From: Inia geoffrensis
Taxonomy: Eukaryota > Chordata > Mammalia > Artiodactyla > Iniidae
Direction of reading: 5' to 3'
DNA length: 64,000 nucleotides
Assembly (NCBI GenBank): GCA_036417435.1
Contig: CM070910.1
Coordinates: 70,402,784-70,466,783, forward strand
Part shown: positions 23,131 through 35,085 of the stretch, piece after piece
Position numbering within the stretch: position 1 is the stretch's first letter
How the letters are laid out: each line of letters opens with the position of its first letter
Notes under the pieces: generated by a model
Told to the model about the DNA's origin: nothing
The model's input: the letters and a program-made list of their open reading frames with translations, nothing else
The model's database searches: none
Program-made: the position numbers and the translations under genes

Positions 23131-23750
23131 TTCCATGATTTCACTCTGAGCTTGGGATGCACATGGCATCCTCACAGGTCTTTGTGGCACAGATGGATGT
23201 AGTTTCCTCTGGACAATCAGTGGTGAGCTACAGGCTGCTTTTAAAGGATGGTCTCACCCAGCATGGACAGAAGTACAGAAAATAGGGCTCCTGTGTAGAC
23301 CATGCCTGGAGGTTACTCAAGGCCAGCTACGTGGTGTCTGGATCCTAGCACTGCTCCTCCCCACAGTATCCCTCCAGGTCCAGACCCTGGTCCCTGTTTT
23401 CACAAACTTTACAACTGCTCGTGCTCTCACCTCTTTCCTTCTCCCCAGCCCAGAGAATCCTTCCTAACCTTGGGAGTGGGGGGAAACCTGACTCTTCTTC
23501 ATGAGAATTTTCTTCTCCATCAATTTCTATGCATTGAGGTCTCTCCCCTTCCTCCTTCTCCAGATGTAGGCAAAATATTCACTCAGATTTTTTTTTTCCT
23601 ATTTCCGTGTGTCACTTCAATCCCAAATAAGTGGAGGCAACAAATGCAGCACACTTGTCTAGATAAGGAAAAGGATGAGCCCAGGGTAAAAAGATATATC
23701 AATAACAAAGCACACCAACGAATATTTTAAAAATACTCTCAAAACATTTA
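23131..23750. other. Unassigned DNA
   Basis: A 142-codon frame at 23302-23730 is the longest forward frame outside transposons. Its translation is proline-rich at the start and resembles no family I know. No homolog, start context or splice signal supports it, so I leave it unannotated. Confidence 0.35.
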
Positions 23751-23754
23751 TTTC

Positions 23755-23940
23755 AGACAAATCATTTGTTCAACAAACTTTTATTGTACACTTTCCACAA
23801 GCCAAAATATATGCTAAATGTGAAGAGCCAGCTATGAATGGAGACTAATCCCTGCATCCAGGACCACATAGGCTAGTGGGAAAGGAAGATGGGTGACAAT
23901 AAATTACAGCATGTGAAAGGTGACAGTATAGCACAAAGCA
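23755..23940 (-). mobile_element. L2 LINE 3' end, reverse strand
   Basis: 'tcaacaaacttttattgtac', then 'ccaggaccacataggctagtggg' in degenerate form and 'gacaataaattacagcatg' follow the complement of the L2 3' end. Confidence 0.6.
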
Positions 23941-26480
23941 TGCACAGACAGAAGTTAGTCTCATGAAGACAGCATGCAGTAATTTGCACTGTAAGCGTGA
24001 TTTTTCTAACCACAGGCAACTGCTAGCTAGTGCTGGTCATTCGAGTGAAGAGAAAGTGAGGAGACTTAAGAAAGAGGCACCTTTAACCAAAATAAAGAAT
24101 TGCTAGATTTCCAGCACTGAAGTACAGAATATCACATCTCACACAGACTCAGGTCTGTGACATGAGCAAGTCCTCCTCACGCTTTAAATGGAGACTAGAG
24201 AAAAAAGTTGTTCATGAAACTCTTTCGACACATATTTATCCAGTGCAAAACGTGCTCCTAAAGTGAGGAAGCAATCTAGTAGGAGTTGAAAAGTCAGTTA
24301 AGATTTTGGTGGGAGGATAGACGCCGGAAACATAAAACTTGACGGACAAGTCAGGAGAACGTCAGCACCCTGGTCAGCTCTTCTCAATTTGAGTCTTCAT
24401 CCTCTCACAGGTCATGTTTCTGTGTACATGGTTCACAACACACACTTGCAAATATTGACTTCCCCACAAAGTACAGGGGATTTAGGAACATTTTTCCAGT
24501 CCCAGTTCTCTGGGGAACCAGTGTGGCTAAGGCAATTTTTCTGTTCCTCTTCTGTATGTTCCATGCCTCTCTTTTCCCATCTATATATAGGGATGCCTGG
24601 TTCCTGCCTCAGTTTCCTTCTTACTCATCTGAAAAAGCTCTACCTTTGCTAATGGATGATGCCAAAGTATAACGTTTAAATACTAAATTAATATCAAACG
24701 ACACTTTTGGAAAGTTTTAGTTCTCTCCCCCTAGAGTTGCCTTTGCTCTTTGGCAACCTGGGAGAGCCTGGACGAAACTGCAGCTTTCTGCCTTTTTGAC
24801 ATGACTCTCCATTTGGAGGCTCATGAGTCTCTGCCAAAATGAGCTTTATTCTTCTGTTGAGATGAAATGAAATGCGTAAACCCCTTTTTGGTTCGGAAAA
24901 GGCACTATCTGCCTGGAATGTGATCTGAAAACAAACTCTCATTGCATAGCATTATCTCTCTGGAAACAGGAACTTGGGACTGGAATGGCTAATCATGAGA
25001 TTCCCTCTATCAAGGTGGCTACATAGGGATACAGACGGGCTCCTAGAAAGCACTACTGGAGGACAGAAGAGGAAACATTTAAATCAGCCTTGAAGGGCCA
25101 GCAAAGTTTGCCCCCAAGAAAAGAATTATGAGCTGACTTTTGAAAAATGGGAATATGTTTTTCACTAGGATGACATGAGACCCAGAAAATGATAATTAAA
25201 AACTTCTAAGACTGCTGAAGGATACGGGTGAGGGTTCAGACTTCAAATAAGAAAAGCAAATTTTACAAAGATGATATCATAAAGCAGGGGTTAATAAACT
25301 GTACTTGTGTCACTGGACTACATGGACTGATAAGGATTTGAAGAGGAAATGAAGGGATGACCAAAAAGGCAGAGTCCCTTCCCTAGTTCACCCAGAGCAG
25401 CTTCGTTGTACATAATGTGGTTTCACCAATTAAAAAATTCTATTAGAAAAACGTAGTAAACATATTAATGATTTTTTTAAAGATTTGAAAAACATAGTAT
25501 TGGAAAATTTATCCATTGTCTCTTTAAACACAGCACCATGGTAAGCCATAGACATTCCTCTGAGAATATTCTACTGTGAGAGTTAGACAAACGTGTGTCT
25601 GCATGTCCTGACCTCACCGTGGGGCACAAGCACTTTCTGGCTCCTCAGACCCTAACTGTGAAATGATACAACTCCTGGGCCCAAACAGAAAGCTGTGTGA
25701 GGTTCAAAGAATAGGAAAGAGAACACTGTGAGTGGTAAGTGTGAGATCTGTGGGAAGGGGCAGTGCCCGGCCATCCTCCCAGACCAGTCTCCTTTAGCTG
25801 GGGCTCATGAGCAACAAATTGCCTCTCCGTGGCCTTCTTTCACCCTGCTGTGGCTTCCTGTTCAGTGTGCGTTTCAGACCTGATATTAGCCAAAGACTCT
25901 TCTAAGTTGCACTTGGCATTTCTACAACCAAGCTGTGGAGTCCCTATGACTCTAACTTTGAACTTTCCGGATGATTTAAGTTCCTCCTTAAAAACACATG
26001 TTCTCACCTCACAGGGGTCCTCATAGTTTAAAAAATATGCACAACGGAAGTAATACCATTTCGACTCCTAAAATATTCCCCATATGATGATCAATGATAT
26101 TTCCTAAATTCTAAAGGAATTACTTGGAATTTTTAAATAAACAGAAATTCCACTGAAAATTCTTGAAAGAAAACTACTGCTCAGGGACAAGACTGAAAAA
26201 TTATATGTCTTGGTTTTCTACATCCCCAAACAAATGCAGGCTCCAAGAATCTGGCTGGTATATGGAAGTTGTTTATTTCCAGGACCATTAATCAAAATAC
26301 ATTCTAAATGTCATTCTTACCAAGTAATGTACATGAGTCTTTTCAGAGTCACTAAAGGTCTGTTTCCGCTTGCTATGTGGTCATTCATACTGCAGTAACA
26401 TCAGTGCTAGACCTAGAAGCCAATTAAATTGTTGAAAGATGAGAAAATGGACCTGGATCTTCCTAGAATCCCACAGTGGA
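23941..26480. other. Unassigned DNA
   Basis: About 2.5 kb with no gene or repeat that I recognise. Frames of 62-87 codons are consistent with chance. Confidence 0.4.
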
Positions 26481-26575
26481 TTTTAGGAAAAGGAACTTCA
26501 GTTCAACACTGTTACTCTACAGATGAAAAGACCAGAAAGGTTTAGCAGCTTGCCCACTATTACCTGAAACTTTTT
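26481..26575 (-). repeat. MIR-like fragment, reverse strand
   Basis: 'ctacagatgaaaagaccag' and 'tttagcagcttgcccac' match the antisense MIR core. Short and diverged. Confidence 0.5.
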
Positions 26576-26934
26576 GTCCTCGGACCTTACCTGCAAAATG
26601 ATACTTCTGGCCCAAAATGAATTCAAACCATGGTACAGCTGGAACCAGGACCTGATCTCGGGGTTCTTCCCACCATTCCCCACAGAATACAAAAGGGAAA
26701 AAGAAGAATTAAACCTGGCCAGGGCAGTAGAAATTCAGGAGTTCACAAGAGCATCCACGTTATATTTAGATTTCTAGTAATTCCCCCAATAGTAGACATG
26801 TTTAATCTGAGGTCTGTGACAATGAGTCACAGTGTGGGAGTGAAAATGTCAGCACCAAATGGAACAAGTGGGGCCCAAACTGCTGTTCCCAATGCTATTA
26901 TGTGAACTGGTGCCAGGAGGGTTGCACAGGAATT

Positions 26935-27055
26935 CCTGGAATTACTGAAAAGTCCAGATTCCAAGGCCCTCGGAAGAGATCCTGATACAAGAGATCTAGG
27001 GTGGGATTCAAAAATCTGTGTGTTGTATAACGAATCTATCTGATGCAGAGTCATG
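26935..27055 (+). repeat. MER5-type hAT fragment
   Basis: 'gaagagatcctgatacaag', 'tctagggtgggattcaaaa' and 'tctatctgatgcagag' follow the second half of a MER5A-like element. Confidence 0.5.
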
Positions 27056-27250
27056 TTCAGAACCTCTGAGACCCCTTTTCACACTGCCCTTCTGTTAAAG
27101 GACCCTTCCTTCAAGTTCTCAGTAGGATTTTCTCACAGAGGGCCAGCTGGGAAAGATGTGAGACAACCAGAAAGGGTCTGCATGTTTGAGTTGTGGCCTG
27201 CTTGTCTGTTTTTAGTTAACAGTGCTTGCTGTGACTCTCACTTGGCACAT

Positions 27251-27272
27251 GTGATGATGATGATGATGACGA
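27251..27272. repeat. (GAT)n microsatellite
   Basis: Six GAT units ending in a GAC. Confidence 0.85.
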
Positions 27273-27314
27273 GGACAGCAACCACAGCAATAACCATGGA
27301 TAAAGTCTACGAGA

Positions 27315-27485
27315 CCGGGGCTTCTTAAACTTGAACGTGCATAAGAAGCCCCTGGGGATCCTATTAAAATGCAGATTCTGATTCAGTAGGTCTGAGATGG
27401 GTCCTGAGGCTTTGCATTTCTAGCACGTTCCATTAAGGCCAGTGTTGCTGGTCAATGGATGACACGTCGAATAGCAAGGCACTAG
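27315..27485 (+). repeat. MER5A hAT-Charlie element
   Basis: 'gcttcttaaacttgaacgtg', 'cagattctgattcagtagg', 'tctgagatgggtcctgagg' and 'tttctagcacgttcc' are the MER5A blocks in order. Confidence 0.7.
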
Positions 27486-27542
27486 ACTCTAAAGTGACTA
27501 ACTAAGGAGAGCAGAGTCGATTCAAACTCATTAAAGATTCAG

Positions 27543-28292
27543 CAGGTTCCTTAAAAAACTACAAATAGAACTACCATATGACCAGCAATCCCACTACTGG
27601 GCATATACCCTGAGAAAACCATAATTCAAAAAGAGTCATGTACCAAAATGCTCATTGCAGCTCCATTTACAATAGCCCGGAGATGGAAACAACCTAAGTG
27701 TCCATCATTGGATGAATGGATGAAGAAGATGTGGCACATACACACAATGGAATATTACTCAGCCATAGAAAGAAACGAAATTGAGCTATTTGTAATGAGG
27801 TGGATGGACCTAGAGTCTGTCATACAGAGTGAAGTAAGTCAGAAAGAGAGAGACAAATACCATATGCTAACACATATATATGGAATTTAAGGAAAAAAAA
27901 TGTCATGAAGAACCTAGGGGTAAGACAGGAATAAAGACACAGACTAGAGAACGGACTTGAGGATATGGGGAGGAGGAAGGGTAAGCTGGGACAAAGTGAG
28001 AGAGTGGCATGGACATATCTACCAAACGTAAAATAGATAGCTAGTGGGAAGCAGCAGCATGGCACAGGGAGGTCAGTTCCGTGCTTTGTGACCACCTAGA
28101 GGGGTGGGATAGGGAGGGTGGGAGGGAGGGAGACACAAGAGGGAGGAGATATGGGAACATATGTATATGTATAGCTGATTCACTTTGTTATAAAGCAGAA
28201 ATTAACACACCATTGTAAAGCAATTATACTCCAATAAAGATGTAAAAAAAAGAAAAAGAAAAAAAGAAAAAAGAAATAAATAAAAGAAAAAA
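27543..28292 (+). mobile_element. Young artiodactyl L1 3' end, 5'-truncated
   Basis: The last part of ORF2 is open at 27648-27890 and ends 'MLTHIYGI'. The full 3' UTR and an A-rich tail follow. The C-terminal repeat-like 'HTMEYYSAIERNEIELF' is conserved. Target duplication AAAGATTCAG at 27533-27542 and 28293-28302. A G-rich tract lies at 28101-28132 in the 3' UTR. It is close in sequence to the L1 at 58-64 kb. Confidence 0.93.
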
Positions 28293-28302
28293 AAAGATTC
28301 AG

Positions 28303-28975
28303 TATCTCAAAAGGCAAAAAAGCAGAGTACTGGCTCCTAGAAACAGCACTATAACCTATCGAGGTAGTCAGGTATCACTGGGCAGTGATTCGTAAAAGCC
28401 ATGAGGGGCAAAATGGCGTCATTGATGGTCTATATGCCAAAGAAACAAAAACTAAAACAGGCCATTGCGTAAATCTGTCCCAAAGACCCCAGGTCACAGG
28501 GTTGTATGCTTGTTCGTAAGTTAAGAAAGACCTGCCATCCTTCTGAGTCACAACCTTGTGATCTGTCCTAGCTCCACTAGCCCCACAGTTGTTTGTTGCT
28601 ACTCGAAATGAACATGAAACTATTCTGGAGAAGCCACAGAAGCAAGACAAGCTTTATGTCACATCTGGATCCTCCCCTTCCTTTTACAAATCCCAAAACA
28701 GTGAAAACAATCCCCTGCCAGGTAAGGTTCTGTGGAAGAAACACCTTGCACACAAAGTTAATCATTATTTGAACAGTTAAGTGAGCACTAATGACGGTCT
28801 CCAGAAAATCAGAAAGCAGTTCTCAGCTGAGAGTTAGGTATAGAATCTTTCTAACTACATTCTCTATTTCTTTTTGTGTTTTTATACCTTTTGCCTTCAT
28901 CAGACCAGAAAACAGAATTTAGCAAAATGCAGAGCCCATGGTAAGTGATCAGTAAATACTTAAAAACTGATTGAT
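28303..28975. other. Unassigned DNA
   Basis: No gene or known repeat recognised in about 670 bp. Confidence 0.4.
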
Positions 28976-29125
28976 TGGGACTTCCCTGGTGGTCCAGTGG
29001 CTAAGACTCTGTGCTCACAATGCAGGCGGCCCGGGTTTGATCCCTGGTCAAGGAACTAGATCCCACATGCCACAACTAAGAATTTGCATGCTGCAATTAA
29101 ATGAATAAATAAATATTACCAAAAA
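28976..29125 (+). mobile_element. tRNA-Glu SINE (Bov-tA/CHR-1-like)
   Basis: Head 'gggacttccctggtggtcc', a B-box-like 'gggtttgatccc', 'agatcccacatgccacaac', then a tail with AAAT units. A possible target duplication (GATTGATT-like) is hidden in repetitive flanks. Confidence 0.85.
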
Positions 29126-29324
29126 AAGAGAAAAGTGGCATGACTTTTTAAAAAAATTGATTGATTGATATACACAAATCCAGATACTTTTAAAATTTAA
29201 TATTTTTTATTACTGGATGCCCCCAAACTTTTAACTAATAAAAAGGATAAGCAAAACTGGGGAGAAGTAAAAACTGGGGGGCTAGTGGCTCAGTTATATG
29301 CAGCAGATATTATCAATTGCCCAA

Positions 29325-29416
29325 CCAAAGGGATCTTAGTTCCTCGCAGGGATTGAACCTGGGCCCCTGGCAGTGGAAGCGTGGAGTCCTAACCATTGGA
29401 CCACCAGGGAATTCCC
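29325..29416 (-). mobile_element. tRNA-Glu SINE head, reverse strand
   Basis: Complement of the SINE head and B-box region ('gattgaacctgggcccctgg', 'ccaccagggaattccc'). The tail side is absent or decayed. It lies 200 bp from an inverted SINE copy at 28976. Confidence 0.85.
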
Positions 29417-30520
29417 TCCTCCCTTCTTCTTGACTGGCAAATCCCAATTTAATTCAGGATTTGTTAGAGATTTTTTTCTCTTCATGAAGGCTGTCCCACG
29501 GCAGAGGATAAATCAGCTTAAGCCAGACACACAAATCTTATCCCCTCCTGTCAGTGAGTGTTCTAAGCATGGGCACGTCACCCTAGGCTGGCCGATGGAA
29601 TCTGAGGTAAAGTTTTCCAAGACTGCTGGAACGGATTCTCCTCTGTTGACTAAGACTAGAAAGTTCTGTGCTCTCCTCCTTCCTTCCTGCTTAGGACACC
29701 ATTTTAGGACATGAGGTTTGGAGTTGCTGCCACGACTTTGTGACCATAAGGCAAAAGTTTATCCAAATGTTCTGACATTATTGAGCATGGATCCAGCCCT
29801 GGAATGGGCTGCCTCTTAGCTCCTTGTTATGGAAGAATAACAAACCTCAATGGTCTAAGGCACTTTTAGTGAGGTATTCCACTAGTTGTAGCAGAGAGCA
29901 TATTACTAATACAATATGCTTCTCCTTATTTGTATGTATTTATTTAAAATCTAATACAGACTTACCCAAGAGAACAATTAAGAAATCCATGCTTAACGAG
30001 TTTTTGAGATAATCATTTATTGGTTTGGATTATAAACTGACACTTATAAAAGGGCTAGCTGAACCTAGGTGCATACCATGACGTGGAAAAAACCTCACAT
30101 GAGTTTTAATAGAGGTAATCATTTATATAGTCATTCATTCATTCAATTGTAAAGAAAAAAATGTTGCCTGCCATTCCAATTCTACAAGGATCAAGCCATT
30201 AGTCACTGTAGTCACCCACTGACAGTGCACCCTGAGGGGAATTCAGGAAGCAGAAAACCAGGAAGCATTCTGTGCTTTTGATATACTGCCTTCTAGATTA
30301 GATACATATCTGATGAAAAGTTCAATGACCCCAGATTCCTGCATCTTCCCATAGAAAAGCACTAAAATCATCTGTTCTTTGTGACTATCAGTAATCTCTT
30401 CATACCTGACTACAAGTTTTTCCCAGCAAGAAAGTTCATATATATGCTGGCTCCTCCCTTACCTCTTCAGAGGAGTTCCTCAGTGCTGAGAGGCTATCTC
30501 TGGAGCTACAGTCCTCTGAA
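29417..30520. other. Unassigned DNA
   Basis: No gene or known repeat recognised in about 1.1 kb. Confidence 0.4.
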
Positions 30521-30539
30521 GAAAACTTAACTCACCAAA

Positions 30540-30640
30540 AGAAAAAAAAGAATGTATATATGTGTATAACTGAGTCACTTTGCTGTACAGCAGAGATTGG
30601 CACAACGTTGTAAATCAACTATACTTCAATTAAAAAAAAA
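30540..30640 (+). mobile_element. L1 LINE 3' UTR, about 100-bp insertion
   Basis: 'gtcactttgctgtacagcag', 'cacaacgttgtaaatcaac' and 'atacttcaattaaaaa' are the last bases of an artiodactyl L1. The imperfect target duplication AAAACKTAACTCAC lies just outside on both sides (near 30522-30535 and 30639-30652). Confidence 0.8.
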
Positions 30641-30689
30641 CGTAACTCACAACTTCTACGTTGTGCGTTTTTATTTCAGTCGACACAAC

Positions 30690-30945
30690 AAATACCAACA
30701 TTTATCTGATATGTTCTAGGTGGAGGAGCTGTGCTAGGTACTGAAGAGGCAAGACAGCTAAATTTCCTTCTTCATGGAACTTACACTCTAGTGGGGCAGA
30801 GAGGAAATTAACAAATTTATAAATATGATTATTAATACCAAGGGGAAAAAACAGAATAATTATGCAAAGAGCAACTGCAGTATTATATTTAAATAAGGTT
30901 GTCAGAGGAGGCTGGGACATAAGGCAGAAGCATAAAAATCCAGTG
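30690..30945 (-). mobile_element. L2 LINE 3' end, reverse strand
   Basis: 'ggagctgtgctaggtactg', 'ttcatggaacttacactcta' and 'gtggggcagagaggaaatt' match the complement of the L2 3' end. Confidence 0.68.
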
Positions 30946-31235
30946 GGGTGTCACTCAATCCAAAGAGCTGCCATTTCCCAGCAGAGCAATGATCAATGAA
31001 CCCAACTGTCACGTTCTGAGGTATTTGGGGCTGATCAAAGAAAAGAATGTGACCACAAGAAGCAGGAACCACAACGTGTTTACTGGCTGGTGCTTGGACA
31101 GGTTTGCACGACAGGGGACATTCCTCACAGCAAGAGTCTGTAGAAAGGCTATAGTTGGTGGGGAGGGGTTACAAATCAGAAGAGGAAGAGGGCTGCGGAA
31201 CTAATGGGAGAAGTTCCATAAAGGCTGGAGAAGGG

Positions 31236-31580
31236 GCTTATGTGTCTGAGTGACTTTTCACTGTTGAGTATGATGTTAGCTGTGGTTTTGTCATATACGG
31301 CCTTTACTATGTTGAGGCACGTTCCCTCAATAACAACTTTGTTGAGAGTTTTTCTCATAAATGGATGTTGAATTTTTTCAAACAATTTTTCTGTATCTAT
31401 TGAGATGACTGTATGATTTTTATCTTTCATTCTATTAATGTGGTGTAACACATTTATTCATTTGCATGCATTGAAACATCCTTGCATCCCAAGGAAGAAA
31501 CCCACTTTATGGTTTCTGATCATGGTTTATGATCATTTTAATGTGCTACTGAATTCGGTTTGTTGAGAATTTTTGTATCT
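31236..31580 (-). mobile_element. L1 ORF2 fragment, reverse strand, abutting an LTR
   Basis: The translated reverse strand gives reverse transcriptase sequence ('[19 protein letters not shown]'). The LINE stops at 31580, where the LTR begins, and does not visibly resume past 32.56 kb. It appears to be an older, L1MA-like type. Confidence 0.8.
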
Positions 31581-32229
31581 TGGAAACTGACTTCACAGGT
31601 ACCTGCCTGGAGCTAGGGTTTGGGGGGGTGAAATCACAGAAATGCATCTTGGGGGGCTCCAAGGAGCTCTGGTTCTTTATGTCTCAGCACAGAAAGAATT
31701 CAGCAACAGGCAAAGTGATAGATAAGAAGTGATTTATTAGAATAGGATGCTTGTAAGCCTTCCAAGTGGGCAGGTGAGAGGGTGCTGCACCCCTAGAACT
31801 TAGTGGGCCACAGTTTTATAATCAAAGGAAAAGTAGGGAGGGGGAGAAGACCACCTTCTTCTTCATTCTTGAGTAGACATCAGTTCCTCCTCCATGTCAG
31901 GTGGGGGAGTTTGCTTGTCCCTATATGGTCAAGCTGGAACTGTCATGGTGCAATGGAAATGAGCAAAAAGGTGGTAACATATACTAAGAATGGCAAGTCA
32001 TCTCAGGTTTCGGTATAATGCCACCCTTTCCTTATACTTTTGTTTTTAGTGTGCTCAGAGGAGCATGTCCTAAGAACTGTTAACTTACTGAGCTCACTGG
32101 GCAGGATATGGGTCTCATTCCACCATTGTTTTATTATTTGGGGGCATGTTTCATGTTTCTGTTGCATGGTTTTGTTGCTAAGCAAACTTGCTTTCTTGAG
32201 TGATCATTAACTTAAAGGGGTCTCCCACA
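31581..32229 (-). mobile_element. Retroviral LTR (probably class I ERV), reverse strand
   Basis: On the reverse strand it starts TGTGGGAGACC at 32229. It has a TATA-like 'gattataaaactg' (near 31811-31824) and an AATAAA signal (31733-31738) about 80 bp downstream. It ends with CA near 31581, although that end is uncertain. A purine-rich run, 'aaagaaaaaag', lies just upstream on the same strand (32230-32240). It resembles a polypurine tract, so this may be a 3' LTR. I know no family name for it. Confidence 0.7.
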
Positions 32230-32560
32230 CTTTTTTCTTTATTTACAATCTCCTAGTGGAATTAACTATTTAATCACCTACTTTGACCCTTTACTCTGTC
32301 CCTGTCAGGTGCTGAGTGGGAACCTGGGGCCATAAGAGCTGCCTGGAGCCGTGGGAGCCAGCCAGCATTGTGGTGATCCGGGAGCCCGGGTTTGTACGAC
32401 ATGCAGGTAGCCTGGTGCCAGAGGACCACCTGGCGCCACTGGAGCTGGTACATGCCAGGATGAGCCAGGGGTCTGGTGTAAACCTTTCTGAAGATATGCT
32501 TTATATATTTAACTTCTATGGGATATTTTCCAAAGTTAACAATGTAGAGTTGATCTGTCA
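32230..32560 (-). other. Possible internal remnant of the endogenous retrovirus
   Basis: This stretch lies on the internal side of the LTR, next to the purine-rich tract. Its middle is more GC-rich than its surroundings. A 95-codon reverse-strand frame at 32274-32561 shows no motif that I can assign to a retroviral protein. It could equally be unrelated flanking DNA. Confidence 0.3.
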
Positions 32561-33188
32561 AGGAACGTGGTTATATTTTTTAACATATTCAGCAAAGGTC
32601 CACTTTAAGAAGAAAGCAAAGGCAGCTCAGTTAAAAGCTATCAGACACACAGATGCTCTGCTAGGGCCATATAATGGCAAAACAGAGCTTGCACTCAGTC
32701 TGAGAGTCTGTAACTAAGCACTCCATAAGAACAAACATTTAAAAGACAACTGGAGTATGCATTTTATGCATATTTTCTTGTGATGACGAATGAAATTAAT
32801 GTAAACCACAAGACAATTCTTCACCCGAAAAAAATGAATCCTTAAAAATACAGGTGTAAGCAGAATTTCATGGGAAGAATGCATTAATCTCTCTTCCTTC
32901 TTGGAGCCAAAATTCCTTTCAAAGCTTCCTTTTGAAAAGTTAGGTCTATTTTACTGTTTATAGACATGAATCTCACACTGAGACCCTGGTCAAAGGCAAA
33001 ACAGGTCCTTCCACATTTAAGTCTCAGTCACAGCAGGTCAGTCAAGTTAATTCTAGCTGCTGCACAGGTAAATCCAAAAGATCTCAATTCCTAACACAAC
33101 AGAATTAATTCTAGTAAAATCTAAATTAAAGACCAGTGAGTGGTCTTCCATGGTGATAGAGAAATCCAGAATCCTCCCATCTGCCATG
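32561..33188. other. Unassigned DNA
   Basis: No gene or known repeat recognised. A 133-codon frame that begins at 32316 ends here and has no recognisable domain. Confidence 0.4.
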
Positions 33189-33196
33189 CCCTAAAA

Positions 33197-33420
33197 CAGG
33201 ACCCAGGAAACTCTTTCTGTAAAGGACAGCTAGTAAATATCTTAACCTCTGCAGGCCTGAACAGTCAGTCCCTGTTGCAACTACTCAAGTTTGCTGTCGT
33301 AGTAGGAAAACAGTCACAGACAATACCTAAACAATGAGCTTGCCTGTGTCCAGTAAAACTTGATTTAAAATAGGTGGCGGACAGGATTTGACCCACAGGC
33401 TGTAGTTTGCCCAGCCCCTG
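33197..33420 (-). mobile_element. MER3-like hAT-Charlie transposon
   Basis: The forward strand shows 'ctctttctgtaaaggacag', 'gttgcaactactcaagtttg' and 'ggctgtagtttgcccagccc'. This is the reverse complement of a MER3-like element as I remember it. The ends begin CAGG and finish CCTG. The imperfect 8-bp target duplication CCYTARAA lies at 33189-33196 and 33421-33428. Confidence 0.75.
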
Positions 33421-33428
33421 CCTTAGAA

Positions 33429-34820
33429 CTTCAGAGTGTTTTGCTTCTAGCCAAGTGACAAGAGAGAGCACAGGAGACTGTGCTAGAGGCTTTTATGGAC
33501 CAGGCCCAGAAGAGGCAGACATTCGTCGGTCTGCACTGCATTGGCCAAACCTCAATCAAATGACCACATAAAGCAAGAGTGGGAAAAGCAGCCTCACTGT
33601 TTGCCAAGAGATAGAAGAAATGACATTGTTAACACATGGCAATTCTGCCATGGTCCATCCTGCTTGTCACTAAATTTCAATTTTACACTTTCTCGTACCT
33701 AGAGAACACATTTAGCAGACACCCCGAAACCTCCACACAAGGTGCCTCTAAGCCCCATGCAGTCACTGCAGCCAGTTCAAAAGGCAGGCTCTCCCCTTAA
33801 GCTATCAGTTCTATCAGGTGACTTCTTGTAGCCCAGCAGATAGGACATTAATAAAAACAGTGACTTAAGAACTAAATATCAAATTATCTGTCCACTCCTG
33901 CACAAACAGCCTACATACCATGGTGAGGTGGGGACAGGATAATTGTAATAAAATGTCCCATTCAAAATAGGAAAGAATGTAAGATACATAGCAGTTCCGG
34001 GTCAACGAAAAAAGAAAAAAGAAAAAAGGAATCCTGCTGGGCAGCCATAGTGAAAGCCCTCAACTCTGGGAGTTGGGGAAGTTCCTTATTTACACACTGA
34101 TTGCTCTTGGAAGGTACTCTTTGGTCCATCAGTTTCCATGGCCACAGACACTACCTTCTGAGATTTTTCTCTGTCCATTAACCTCCAAGGCCATATCTGA
34201 AACAGACATTTGTAGGCTGTGCATCTTTTGCAGCCCGCTTCCTGCCCAAGGTTGTTTTAAGGTCTCTAATCAGTCCCAAACTTAGAACAGGTTCATGCTT
34301 TTTTTGGCAGTAGAATCCATCAAAAATTTTGTAGGCCAGAAGCCGTTTCCAGTCAGTTTTAAGTGCCAATCATCACACCCAAAATTCTTTCTCAGACATA
34401 GTTCTCAAACGTGCCTTATTTCTTAGCTTCACCCCACGTCTGTCTGTCTGTCTCTCTCTCAATTTAATGATGATTACACTGAGGCTATCTGAAATAATAC
34501 AATTTAGTGTGAAGGTAACACTGTTAATCTGAGTTGTGTTTAACTGAAAACTCTTACTGGTCTTTTTCAATAAATCCCTTTTAATCTTAAAACTTACCAT
34601 TCAGAGTCCAGAAGTAGTTGCCTTTTGCAACCTGTAAGGACCTTAATATGTAGAACTTCTCTATTCCATTAATTATCTGCTTAAGAACTATCCAAATCTT
34701 GCATTATCTCTTTATTACACTATTTTTCTCAAAACAGTCAATGACAGCCAATATAATCACAATGACTCTCATTGATGCCAGAGCTACAGAGTCCTAGGCA
34801 AATATATGCCTTCCAAGTTG
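33429..34820. other. Unassigned DNA
   Basis: About 1.4 kb with no gene or repeat family recognised. A short TCTG/TC-rich run lies near 34440-34460. Confidence 0.4.
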
Positions 34821-34830
34821 TCACAGGTGA

Positions 34831-34945
34831 CTTTTTTGGCCGCTCCGTGCAGCTTGTGAGATCGTAGTTCTGCAACCAGGGATGGACCCGGGCCCCCAAC
34901 AGTGGAAGTACCAAGTCCTAACCACTGGGCCACCAGGGAAGTCCC
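34831..34945 (-). mobile_element. tRNA-Glu SINE (artiodactyl type), reverse strand
   Basis: Complement of the body and head ('ggccgctccgtgcagcttg', 'gggatggacccgggccccc', 'ccaccagggaagtcccc'). Target duplication CACAGGTGA at 34822-34830 and 34946-34954. Confidence 0.9.
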
Positions 34946-35085
34946 CACAGGTGATACCTTTACCAAACATTTTGCCACAGCAAAATAGAGCCCTTCAGCC
35001 TTCCAGGTGACTCTGTCTCTTCTTTATTTGCCACGACCTGACCATCAAACCAATGATGCATATTTTAATTTTTTGTATTATGTCA

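Noticed and set aside
23302..23730. 142-codon forward frame outside transposons
   Set aside because: No recognisable domain, no repeat of codon structure, no neighbouring exon or promoter that I can defend. A homology search would decide.
32316..32717. 133-codon forward frame next to the LTR
   Set aside because: It runs opposite to the LTR, and no retroviral or host domain is visible.
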